Source: Lithospermum erythrorhizon (lineage: Eukaryota; Streptophyta; Magnoliopsida; Boraginales; Boraginaceae). Taken from it: 64,000 nt of DNA. A program made the position numbers and the translations under genes. The stretch lies in assembly GCA_019722365.1 (NCBI GenBank), contig JADFUC010000013.1, positions 1 to 64,000 of the forward strand, read 5' to 3'. Below the pieces are notes generated by a model that did not search any database, had not been told where the DNA came from, and saw nothing but the letters and a program-made list of their open reading frames with translations. This document shows positions 11,787 through 24,141 of the stretch, piece by piece; the first letter of the stretch is position 1; each line of letters opens with the position of its first letter.

Positions 11787-14290
11787 TGTAATCCACCCGC
11801 CTCAAGCCTTACGCCCGAGGTGTTGGGAGTCGCTATCAACCCGTATAACGAAAGGTCACCATACGACGGTCGACGAAAATAACATGTTTGAAAATCAAGA
11901 GAACCCGGTAGCCTGAGCAAAATAAAAATAGTTCTAAAGCTCAAGACATTTTCATAATGGAGTTTAACCATCGTGCATTATCTAAACAAATCAAAAAATA
12001 TGCACCTAGTAATTCCAAAACCGAGACACTCCATAATATATTTAATACATTTCAACGCCAACACAAAATTTAAATTCGAGTACATAGGAAAACGAGCGAG
12101 AATAAAATCACCGGACACTCATGAACTCAACCGCTTCACAAGCGGCACCCGTCAACTGAGGTTGGAAGCGGGTAAGCTGACAGCCTTAGTGGAAATGTAT
12201 TACTCGGTGGTAACTTACCCACATCCGAACGAGATAACAAGAGATAAACACACGGCGATAGAGTATATGTATATATTAGGTAAAGAAATGAACTAAGTAT
12301 TCATAGTGTCACAATAGTAATAACCATCATCACATATACACATTTTAAGGACTCGTTACATTATTCTTATGTGATATATCTATAGCTAGCATTTGTCATT
12401 AATCTGCTAAACAAAACACATAAGTTCTTCAATACAAATACCATAACACAATAATAGTATAATTGCACCTTAAAATGTACATTCATGACACGGTCATATT
12501 TTCGCATAATAAATGGCATCCACCCAATGTCACCAATAATGCACACAATAACCGTGATTCACATTTATATAATGTCGCTAAGTTCTTCCTTCCTCGGCTC
12601 ACCCACGTAACATAACATAATATCATATCTTTTCTCCGTGCCTCACCCACTAACATCATATCATATCCTTTTTCCCCGGCAAGCCTACCCCTTCCATCAC
12701 CCATATAATATCACAAACACGCCCATCCGTACAAACGACCTCTAAGTACGCCACCCAACATGCCCACATCCCAATACGTGCGCCACCACTCATATGAAAC
12801 CAAACATGACCAACAACTAACATCACACCAACATACCAACCACAAACACAACCACACACCACCCAACCAACATCACAACAACTAAAACAACCCGTATAGA
12901 ACAACAAGGGCAACAACTCTAGACAACATTATCAATATAAAGAGCATAATATACCCAAGTCAACAATTCCATATGTATACTACCCAATGTATTTAACACA
13001 ACCATCAAACAACTCCAACATTTCCACAATTCACAACTTACCAATGATAAAGTTCAGTAACACAAATAGATAATCACATCAATCTTACTCATACACTCCA
13101 CTCAAACATAACAATGTTATCAAACGAGCGAGCAACTTCACCTCAAGCAAGACCACTAAATACCATACCACTCCGATCCGTGTTTTCCTCGCTCCGAGAA
13201 TTAACACCGGAAGTAAAATTACTACTACCTCTTGCTATAAATTATCTTTCAAGAATTTTTAGTACCCATTAGCCACTTTAGTGAAATATTAATAAGCAAA
13301 CTTCAACGATAAACTAAACGACAAAGTTCCAACTAATCCTAAATTTAAACTGCCTCACACTAACCCAAATACTAACACCTTAAACAATTCCAAACAATCC
13401 GAATTATTAACTTTTCCAACTAATTAAACCCATTTCTAACAACCTCTAATCCCAAAACCCAACTACTACTCAAAACTAATAAAACTAATTTCATCATATA
13501 CTCATCCAACAACTTTTAAACCACAATTTCACCTCTAAACAACTATAATAAACGTCCAAAAACATAATTATATTTGAAGACGTTTAATTAAGTCAAACTG
13601 TCAACTTAAAAGTCAACCCAACTTTTCCAACACTTTCTACCCTAAAATCGATTATTATAATCTCTTATACTATAATTTCGGCCTGGACAATAATTATATA
13701 CGATATTAATCCCAAAGTCCTAAGTCAAACTAAATTCCAAAAGTCAACGCCTTAAACGTCCCCAAAATTTCATCTAAAACAATTTCAACTCAAGAACAAC
13801 TAATTTAATGCCCAAGAATCAAATTAAGCAATAAAAATCGAAACCCAAAATTCAACAAAATCGCCAACCTTAGTCGAAACTTCAAGAAATACACAAAAGT
13901 TTCGGCCTTACCTTGAATCGAAGAGATGATTAGAGGAAACTCTCCAAGAAATTGTATCCAAAGTCATAGACGGAGGAGAAATCGGAGAAGAATTTTCAAG
14001 GGGAGAGTATGCCTGACGCCAGATGGGATTTTCCTCGATTTTCTCCTTTTTTGTTTTCTTCTTAAGGGGTTGTTTGCAAGTGCGAAAAGACGTAGTGGAA
14101 GAAACGAGCTGGCCTCGGACGAGAATTGACCGCTTTAGTTCTGCTTTATTAATTTTTCGAGCCCAACTTATCTCGGATTTATAAATTTCAACTTAACATT
14201 ATCGTGCATAAAATATGTAAGTGGTTTCAATTTTTACGTTAATCAATTTAATAATCCTACATTTTAATTTATTAATTAACGAAGTCGATA
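11787..14290 (-). mobile_element. LTR-like unit, subfamily as at 1798-4316
   Basis: Starts TGTAATCCACCCGCC at 11787 and can be followed against the 1798-4316 unit from end to end. Shared blocks are 'gagtcgctatcaac' (about 11828), 'gtaacttacccacatccgaa' (about 12211), a 'ctcac/ctacccttc' block with internal duplication (12590-12710), the 'aaagtcaac' stretch (13600-13900), 'ctctccaagaaatt' (13938) and the AT-rich end block (14180-14280). The splice-donor-like box is degenerate here (about 13136). The open frames inside it are chance frames. Confidence 0.6.
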
Positions 14291-15930
14291 CCTGCTTTAT
14301 ATTGGCAAGATCAATATATCGCCTCTTAGCCACCAAACAAGTTTTTAAATAATAAATAGCTTAATCTCTTTATAACTCGACTGAAAATTGGCTGAATCAT
14401 CTTGAATGTCATAGTATCTACATCTCAAGAGCTAGCGTGATTGGTATTTAGTTTTTAACATGATTTAACGTATCATGAAATCAGATTTAAACAAAGCTTA
14501 TGGTACGTATAATTCCAAATAAGCAAGTTATCTATTCTGCTCTCACCACTTATACGCTTGAAGTACATAGAACTATAAGTTGAAGTTAATGATCCACTTC
14601 ATTATTTCTGAACTTGTTAGAAAGAAGGTTTTAAGTAACATTTAGGAATTGAAAGAGAGATTTGATTAAACCTCATATCTCAAATAATTTTGTTGTCAAA
14701 GCTGTAATGTCTTGGCTAGGCTACTAGTGTCGAGAACACTAGTTTTGACTCACATGATTTAATCATGAATATGAGCCAAGTATGACAATAGCTAAGACAG
14801 ATACAAGAAAGTTTAACGAATAGCTCTTATGTAATGACAAATAATTACTTTGCAAGAGCACATGCTTTAAATCCTCCAATGGTTGTACGATTCTAAACTA
14901 TTTTCTGCACTTCAGAAGGGTGTAAATGAATGTCATATATACACGCTTTCTCCATATCAGTGATCCCATTAAGGAAACATTACTTTACTCTTCTTTAAAA
15001 GGATACCTCGAACAACAAATGGCTGCAATACTTTTATGGATTATGACTCGAACAAGACTTCGAAAGTATAATCTTGAAAAGATGAACTAAGTCAACTCTT
15101 ACTAGACTTAACGGACGCTCACTCAGAATCTTAATTCGCCTGTGGGCCCCCTAAGCTGTGGGACCATCATCAACCTGGGACAACAGAGTCAAAGACGATG
15201 GAGTCTATAAAAAAATGCTCTTCTATTTAACGGATAATAAATAATACAACTCGTCCATCTCAAAGAACTAACCAACACCACTAACCATCGTAAAAAATAA
15301 TAATATAAATACAACATCAAAACAAATTTATTTTACATCAATAATTATTATGTCCAACAAAACTCCAAAGAATATAAAGTATGACTGCTGAGGTCTTCAA
15401 GCCACCATCGCCACCTCCACGGGTACGCCAGCCTACCCTAATCAACGCATCTCGTACCAACCTAGGCATCAAACGCCCGCCCATGTGAATAAGAGTCAAA
15501 AAGTCGAAAGAAACAATATCACAAAAAGTTAACCTAACATTCATATATAGTCAATTATAAGTCACGACCCTTACCTATTTAAAGACTATATACCTGTGAG
15601 CTATATTTTACGCTACTCACCAAATATAAATCTTCTCTAATGGCTTTCCAACTAACACCGATAACCCACATCACAACTACTTACTCACAGCATCTCTTAA
15701 TCACAAGAGTTATCTCTATTGGTTATCTTTCGGCATAAATTTAATTACCGATATAATATACCACTCAAACACATATCTCAACATTCATAAATCAAGCATA
15801 CAACTCAACCACTTGTCTTTAGTTCACCTTAAAGGTTACTCCCAATCAGAGTCATACACCTCCTATGACATCTAAATATTTATTATTAGAACCCAAATCG
15901 TGACATTTTCTTAATACAACTGTTTAATGA
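14290..15930. other. Transposon-derived spacer, unassigned
   Basis: Moderately AT-rich and free of any reading frame I can match to a protein. It lies between two LTR-like units and could be the rotted interior of an element. Confidence 0.3.
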
Positions 15931-16639
15931 GTATGTAATCTTACTCCACCCCAGTCGGTCACTGGAGGCGAGTCGTATTATAATCCGAAATACCCGCATC
16001 ACTAACCGATGGACTACTCGGCCTAAAACTACTGCTTTCCTCCAAAAATATGATTACATATAATATTACCAAAATAATCACGCTTTAAAAATTTACAATC
16101 CATCGTGATATCTAACTAACCAACTCAGATATATACAAATATATCCCATAAACAAGAATGGCAAGGCCACAAAAGAGAGAAGATCAAGAACAAAACACAA
16201 AATAAAAATACAACAATCAAAATAGTTGACAACACATCAAAATCACCTGTGGAAGATCCTCTTCCACCCGATGCTCACCTAGCCACTGAACAAACTCTCA
16301 AATGTACCACTTGGCTCAATCAAGCCACCATTAACCTCATTACAAATGAAATGCCGCCCAAAGCTTAAAGGAAGTCAGCGAAGCTTTTGAAGCGAAACAT
16401 AACATGGGTGAACTTACCATACGAACGAGTCAAATTAATAATATAATAGTCAAATATGAATAAAATATATATACATGAAGATATAATAGAAGGTTTCAGC
16501 CGAGCAATAATTCCAGAAGAAATCAATACACTCAACAACGAATAAAATCTAGTCAAACCTATCTCATATCCCCACCGTGATACCAACCTCTAACGCGCAT
16601 ATGCTCAATCCGTCTACCCGCAGTGAATAGACTAATCAA

Positions 16640-16900
16640 TAATCATCCCGCACTTATACCGTAGTATAAGGCCAAAACCGCACTCATACACAAAGTGGGG
16701 GCGCACACCGCACTATACACAAAAAAGATAAGGCACATCTGCACTCATGCTGACTAATTACAAGGCACACCGGCTTATACACTACATAAGGCACACCATT
16801 TTATACACTAAGTATAAGGTATTAATCAAGATTATACACTACACCAAGACTTATAATACTAAGTATAAGTGCACACCGCACTTATACACAAAGTATATGC
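16640..16900 (-). repeat. Hairpin repeat array
   Basis: Degenerate palindromic units. The best preserved, at 16653-16670, is CTTATAC-CGTA-GTATAAG, read on the minus strand as CTTATAC-TACG-GTATAAG. Confidence 0.75.
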
Positions 16901-18313
16901 CAATATCGCCGCATATCCCTGCAAGCAGCCGAGTCACCTAACCCCTAATCATCCCAACATAGGTCAAACTCTAACCATCACCTCTCAATAACCAACTACT
17001 CTACTCCCAAACAATCTCCAAGCACACAACTAAACATCTCACAATCGTGAAGTCAAACACAATTTACAAAGTGCCACATAAATCATAAAGGTTTACAAGT
17101 GCCACGTAAATCGAAATATAAGTCAGAGTTCAAGCTATTATTTACCTCAAGCAATCTTCAACGCCACGTAATAATCACATAATCATATCATTGCCTGCCA
17201 CAAATGAAACTACACATAATCATACAACAATAACATGTATATCATTCTCACGTAATCATAACACAATAACATGTTCACACAATTTAAAATGAATATATTT
17301 AGTAACACCCGTGGATAGTACTCACCTCCTAGCTACTACAAAACCTCCGCGAATTAAAAATCACTAACCGCCTCTTCCACGATCAACGCCTAAACAAAAC
17401 ACCTTAAAGTATAATCGCACTACTACTGCTAATTTCGGCCTCTAAAAGATATATAACCAATTCTTATGAACTATTTCCAAACGGTCCAACATGACGGATA
17501 AACTATCGAATTATAATCCCATCGGACACAAAATGCAAATCGTCCCCCCCGCTTAAAATTCCATCTTTATTACTTTGTCATTACAAATCATCTGAGGTTT
17601 ATTTTAATCAATGAGTCCTTAATAATAACCTATACTCCAAAATATCAATTATAACTCAACTTGAAAATACATTTTTTCAACTTAACTCCCTTTAATCAAT
17701 TTTAACCACCAATTTAACCTCACAATAGCTAATAAGGTCCCAAATTAAACTTCCTACACATTTAAAGCCTTAGAAAAATATCAAATTTAAAAGTCAACTA
17801 AAAACCTAAAAGCCTAACTCGACCATAACGTCCTCAAACGAATTCTAAATCATGAATTCATCACTTATATACATGATGTAACCACAACCAACTAATAAAC
17901 ATCATAAAATTGAATTATGAAAAGTCAACCAAAAGCTCCACCAAGAAAATCAATAAAAACTCCAATTTACCTCAAATTCGTAGGGAGATGTCGGGAAACC
18001 TTAACAATCAACTCGGTGATGCTTTTTATACACAAAGTGAAGAATGAAGAATAAATCTTGTTTTACTCAAAACGGGAAGTCTCGGCCATCAAGGAAAAAA
18101 AGAAGAAAAGTAATAGTTTTTGATATTTGTGAATAATGGATTTAGATGAATAACTCTAGCTACTTAACCACTAAGTCTTAGGAAAATCAAGACGTAAGTT
18201 TGAGCCCCAACCGTCGAATCGAAGTTATCGAATCCACTTAACGATCTAAGTTAAATCGAATTGTCCCCATTATTACTACTAGTTTATAAATGTAATTTGC
18301 TCAAATAATTTAC

Positions 18314-18560
18314 CAAATAATATTAATATCATCGAATTATTTATATAATATCACCTAGTCCTTAATAATTTGTAATCGAAAATATATATATATATATATA
18401 TACTTAAATAATATTATCATCAAAATTATTATAATTTACTTAAATAATATTATCATCGAAATTATTTACTAAATAATATTATCATCGAATTATTACGAAA
18501 TAAATATTATCATCGAAATAATATTATCAAATATGTCAATAATATTATCATCGAAATTAT
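18314..18560. repeat. AT-rich tandem repeat, ~28 bp
   Basis: Six to seven diverged copies of 'aaataatattatcatcgaa' with variable spacers, next to a (TA)n run at about 18380-18400. The array lies just inside one end of the LTR-like unit. Confidence 0.8.
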
Positions 18561-19059
18561 TTATACTATAACGGGTTATTACAAGATATATCTAACCAAG
18601 ATAAATTAATGGGATTATCTCTAAATTTTTATTTAGTTGCTGAACTTATTCACCTTAATAATGGTATCAACATCGTGGGTTGTATCATAACTTATATACT
18701 AACACGTTTGAATCCACGCCTAATCAGAGTAAAAAATATCATCAACATCATCTATAGATTAGCATGCTGTTTATAATTTTACATACCCACGCTCTCATTC
18801 AAAAGTTATCTCAACCAATAACTAACTTAATTCATCCTTAAAGGATACATAACGATTATTACCAACCTAGATCCACAAGAAAAATCGATCATATTATCAT
18901 TAATCAACCGAACCTAATTCACATAATTTCATCATGCAACATCTAGTATAATCAAAGACACGCTCATAACCAATAAAACAAGTGGCAAAACGCATCATAC
19001 AACACCATAGAAAATTTAAACAACATGTCAAATATAGAATAAGACATATATATCTATCC

Positions 19060-21445
19060 CGTACTACCTAATAACGCTTTCATACAACAAGATTCCAAAG
19101 TATGTCTCTGCATAACATGTCAAGATATAATACGTCTCAATAAGGCACACAAACAATTCGCACGAAATCACGGAGACTCAACAACGACTATAACTCTAGT
19201 CATCCACCATCTATCTCTCATATCTCCACAAATATACCACCCTCTAATGCGCATATACTCAATCCGTCTACCTGCAGGGATAGATAAATCGCTAATAACC
19301 ACTGCACTTATACCGTAGTATAAGGCCAACATCAACAATGCCCATAGCAAAGTGACAATAGATCTCCCACTGCACATATACCGAAGTATAAGGCCAACAT
19401 CAACAATGCACACAGCAAAGTGACAACACTGCACATATACCGAAGTATAAGGCCAACATCAACAATGCACACAGCAAAGTGACAATAGATCAACCACTAC
19501 ACATATACCAAGATAAGGGCCAACATCAACACGCACATAAAGAAAGCGACAATAGATCTCCCACCGCACATATACCAAGATAAGTGCCAATCGCGCCTCA
19601 TATCCCCGCAAGGAAAGCGAGAGTCACCTAACCCCTAATCATCCAACATGTGGTCAAACTCGATACTCAAGTCACCTCAAAGCTCATACCTAACTCCAAC
19701 CAACACCTTCAATAACCAACTACTTTACCCCAAACAAAGTTAAACACACAAATAAAACATTCACAATCATAAATCAATCATAACCGTATTGCCACATAAC
19801 ACATGTTGCCGACAAGGCCAATAGTAAATAAAAACAAAGGCCGACAAGGCCACGAGATACAACAAATGTAATAAAGGCCACAGAGACGTAAAATGCCGAC
19901 AGTAACACAAGAACATGTTTCGGGAATTTAAGCTATTACTTACCTCAAAGAAATCTTCAACGCCACCACAATATCACAACCATGAATCAAATCACAACTA
20001 TCTCACAATATGAATCATAATCACACTATCTCATAATATAAATCATAATCACTCAATATACATGTCAAAATAGTTCCATGACAAAACACAGTAAAATATA
20101 GAACATAATATATACGAAGGGTTCCTATCATGATTTGTACTCACCTTGCCCGCAATAAGAAATGTCCCGCCTAATCGATCCAAGTGCCTTTCCACATTCC
20201 GCTGCCTAATCAAAAACACCCAAAAATTACACCATTACTCGCAAATAATTTTAATCCTCATCTTAATTAAATTCCCCGACTTTCTAAACCCATTTTAGTA
20301 AGCCATAAATCGGAGCAACTTCTAAGATGACATTAATTATGCTTCAAATCTAGCTCATTAAAATAACGACTTCAACTATCCCGACAAAATTCCATATAAT
20401 CTAGCCAACACCTTAACCAAAATACTAACATTTTCAACCAATTTCACTAACCCAAAATATCAACTTTTCAACTAATCAAACCCATTTCCAACAACCTCAA
20501 ATCCCGAAGCCCGTTTACTACTCAAAATCTAATAAAACTAATTTCAACATATATTCCTCCAATAACTTATAAAATCATAATTTCAAATTCTCAAACAATC
20601 ACACAGCGTCCAATAACATATTTAGGCTCTCAACAACTTTTTAGAAAAGTCAACCCAAAAATCACTGAAGTCAACCCACTATAACAACACTTTCTACCCC
20701 AAATATTGATCATTATCAACTCTTAGATTATAATCTAAGTCTAAACAATAATTATATTCAATAATATCTCATCAAAGTCAACCCAAAATCCTAAAAAGTC
20801 AACGGCCCTAAAAACGTCCGAAATTCCACATTTAACACGATATATCAACTCAAGAATAACTAATTTAGAACCCAAGAATCAATTGGAGCAATAAAATTTA
20901 AAATACAAAAAAGTCAACTCGGGAGATCTCACAAAATACTCAACAAGATCGCACCTTTTTTACCTTGAAACGACGAGATGATTTAGAAAAACTCTCCTAG
21001 AAATTTAAGGTCCAAAGCTCATGTAGATGGAAGAGAAATCGAGGAAAGAAAATCAAGGGGGGGAGCTTCCACGCCCTGCAGGTGCCAAATAGGACTCGTC
21101 CTCTTGTTTTTGTTTCTAAATAAGTGTTTGATTATGGGCTTAAATGGTTGGCTCAAGCGACTGGGTGAAACCCGATCGCTTAATTCATCTCCGATACTTG
21201 TTTTAACTTGTTTCCGATAATCAACTTCAAACATTTAACATTTATACACAAATTATATTACCACCCAAAATAATATCATTCCATTCGATTAAAAACTTTA
21301 AAATTTCAAACCAAATATACTACCAACTCATCGATCTGTATTTTCAATTATTCAACTTCGAAATTTTTATTTCTCCTCAAATACTCCACCGAAAGCAACT
21401 AGTATACTATTACGCAATATTAAGCATCTGAATCCAGTTATTACA
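19060..21445 (-). mobile_element. LTR-like unit, close relative of the 1620-6291 copy
   Basis: The terminus at 21445 reads TGTAATAACTGG on the minus strand, matching the end at 6291. It shares the 'caccatctatctctcatatc' box (about 19205), a hairpin array (19300-19600), 'gccgacaaggccac' units (19800-19900), an AGGTGAGTACAAATC box (minus strand, about 20140), the 'aaagtcaac' stretch (20640-20930) and the 'aacccgatcgctt' block (about 21170). The other end, near 19060, is not sharply defined. Confidence 0.55.
19300..19600 (-). repeat. Hairpin repeats in ~60-70-bp units
   Basis: Four units of 'accgaagtataaggccaaca' followed by 'tcaacaatgcacacagcaaa'. Palindromes at 19307-19324 (loop CGTA) and about 19434-19451 (loop CGAA) become TACG and TTCG loops on the minus strand. 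Confidence 0.8.
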
Positions 21446-22750
21446 TCACTAATCTAAATTAAGCTCAGAGTGTTTACAATACCTACTAAAGATTTCGAAA
21501 TATTGAATGATATATCAAAGTTGATATGAATACTAATGTTCGAGTCGGCATATTATCAAATAAGTGATATATCATCCGGCACGAGACATCATTCTTAATC
21601 TTAAAACGCATTGCTTAAGATACGAAAATAAGGAATCAGGTTTAATGAAGTTAAATACAAATGGATGAAATCTTTCAATTTCATATACCAAGAGAATTTC
21701 GTCCTAACCTTAGATGTGTCATTAGTTGAGTGATACAAGTAAGGAATGTGTTTAACGTGGTTAAAACACAAAGAATGAAATAATTTCACATATTAAAAGT
21801 TGCTACACCTACCTTTTAAATTAATTTATTCATATTCAACCGTGAGACAACTCAAGAGTTGTGTTTGATAAATGTGACTTTGAAACGTGTCGATGATAAG
21901 TTAGCATTATGTCACCGTATTAGACATAATTTTAACTCGTGTATCCAAAGTTGATATTAAGTCATTTTGACATAATCTGAAGGAGCCTCAGATTTATTTC
22001 CATCTATTATGTTGTCGCAATTTATTGTACATGTGAGAGTCTTCATTGTGAATTCTTAAATGTGGAAATGTGACTTGAACGCATTCAAGTTGTCTGCTTA
22101 TATCAAGGAGTGTTCACTTCGATGCATTTAAAGCTAAATGCTGATACAAATGACAAGATGAATAAATTATACTCCAATAAATGACTTGAGGTCATTTAAA
22201 TGTGAAATAGGATGTGGAATACATGGTCAGAGTATAAAGCCTGTTTTATCTTCCTTGACGGTGATTCATCGTGAGTAAGCATAGTCCATTCCTATATTAC
22301 CGGATGGTGAATCATCGTATAATAAATATATTCTCATTAAGCAAAGAATTAGTCAGATTATGTCAACAAGTGTAAGTTGTACACCACAACTACGACGAGC
22401 ATGATTCCTATAATTGGAATTCATGGTTTACTAAAGGTATTCACGTTAAATTCGAATACGCTTAGTAGTAACTTTAAGAGAATGTGAGGTAACTATAGTT
22501 ATACGAATGGACCGATGTTGATCTTTACTTGTAATCGAACGTGATAGTAAAGATTATGAACAAATTGCACTATATGAAAAGCTATTAGCCAAGAATTTCA
22601 TTAATGTGACTCCAGTCTAGTATGCTCGGTTTAATAAGCTAAAAGGAAACTTAACTCACATAACTTGACCAAATAATCAAGCTATGGTAATGTCATAAAA
22701 GAATATACATTTAATAAGACATATGTGTTTTAACACACTTCAAGCTGCGT
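21446..22750. other. Unassigned transposon-like DNA
   Basis: No gene or clear repeat. It leads into the copia reverse-transcriptase relic and may belong to that element. Confidence 0.3.
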
Positions 22751-22759
22751 TATATAAAC

Positions 22760-23060
22760 CCGATGTGTAAACCCCCGAGAAGTGGCTGAATCTACAAACC
22801 TCGTAATAGTTCTATATAACAAAAACAAGGTTTTGGTGTTGTTCTGACTTCAGGGCGAGCTACTGCTGGAAGCGAGTATTTAAAGAGAAAATCGACCCCG
22901 ATGGTAATGTCCATTAGCTAATGCAAGACTGTGACAAAGGTTTAAACCCATTTTCATCATACGCGCACGACACAAGCACCGCAATGTTAAGAAGATATGG
23001 TATCAATTAACAAGTGCAAAAAACAAAGAATGGAAAGGCAACCAAAACAAGGAAGAATGT
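22760..23060 (+). pseudogene. Ty1/copia reverse transcriptase relic
   Basis: Broken + strand translation gives 'VAESTNLVIVLYNKNKVLVL' followed in another frame by 'YCWKRVFKEKIDPDGN' (about 22860-22915) and then 'PFSSYAHDTST' (about 22950-22980). This follows the start of the copia reverse transcriptase domain, where families read W..A...E...L..N.TW.LV, then KW.FK.K...DG and later a TFSPVA-type block. Stops and frameshifts are present. The assignment rests on motif order rather than on an intact domain. Confidence 0.55.
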
Positions 23061-24141
23061 GTCGTCAATCAGTGAAACAAAATGGTTGACCGAAACGAGA
23101 TTGAAGCGGCCAATACGTAGATAAAGTCGAGAATCCTTGCTTAGAGCAAAGAACATAGTGATTCAAAGTTCGAAATCACGGAGTTTTAAGTGGGGGTTCT
23201 GCCTGACTAGCGCGGTTGAGCAGAATGCACAGTGTCGGCGGTGATACAATTAAGAAAAGAGCATGAAAACGTCACCGAACATATTTTGTTGGATGAACAA
23301 TGGGCAAATATTTTATAGATAAACCCACTGAAATCGATTGCCGCTTATCACTAGCAGGATGAGGGCTTACAATGATAGTAGTCTATCACACCGTAAAAAC
23401 AAGAGTAAACTCCACCTCAACTGCATCTCTAAAATCATGGGCATTTTTAACATTTCTTTCATTGCCAACCACTTTATCAACGGAGGAACAAACTTATCGG
23501 TCATAGTTAAGTGCCAAACCCGATCATTTTAGCTTGTTCAACAAAGAAACATAATTATCAAGTAATTTTTTATTTTTGAAAAATCCATAGTGAGTTTGGT
23601 TTGGGGACGGCGGCTCGGAGAGTCTGGTTTCGGACGAGGCTTTTTGACTCGGGTGTGGAAAGGATCCATATACACACCCAAATAGTGTTTTATACCGAAA
23701 TGACTATTTTACCCCTGCCGACTTCTCGTAACTACTACACTTACAAATGCTGTGGCAAATAATCATTTCACCCCCAAACACTTTATTCTAAAGCAGATAT
23801 AACAGCCTCGCAAGCCAAAAGGGTTAAATTACTATTATACCCCTAGCTCCTACGTTAATTACTAGGTAAGTATGATGTAGTGGTGGATACGAATCAAATA
23901 TCATCGAATTTGAATTTTTACAATAATATTCGAATCCAATAGAAAATATGAAAAACTTAATAAAAATAAAAATGACTGACGTGAAACAAGATAATTAGAA
24001 CAACAGTGATGAAGAATATAAGATGCACATTGTACATATTGGATTCCTGAATCGTAATTCATTCAAAACTGGGTGACAAAAGCTATCACTTTTGCCAAGA
24101 ACTATAAAATATGTACCATACAACATCACCAAAATAACTTA
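23060..24141. other. Spacer and 3' flank of the helicase gene
   Basis: No gene recognised. At about 23700-23830 there is AT-rich MITE-like sequence ('actattttacccc', 'catttcaccccc') resembling part of the foldback element near 54 kb. The 3' untranslated region of the helicase gene should end within the last few hundred bases. Confidence 0.35.

Larger units (their letters stand above)
15934..18583 (-). mobile_element. LTR-like unit with matching TGTAAT/ATTACA ends
   Basis: The ends are TGTAATCTTACTCC at 15934 and GGGTTATTACA ending at 18583, giving a unit of 2650 bp with TGTAAT/ATTACA inverted termini. Inside, in family order, are the 'aacctctaacgcgcatatgc' box (about 16585), the hairpin array (16640-16900), a box at about 17320 that reads AGGTGAGTACTATCC on the minus strand, the 'aaagtcaac' stretch and a tandem repeat near the end. 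The flanking 5-mers (gagta and agata) do not match, so no target-site duplication is claimed. Confidence 0.6.
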
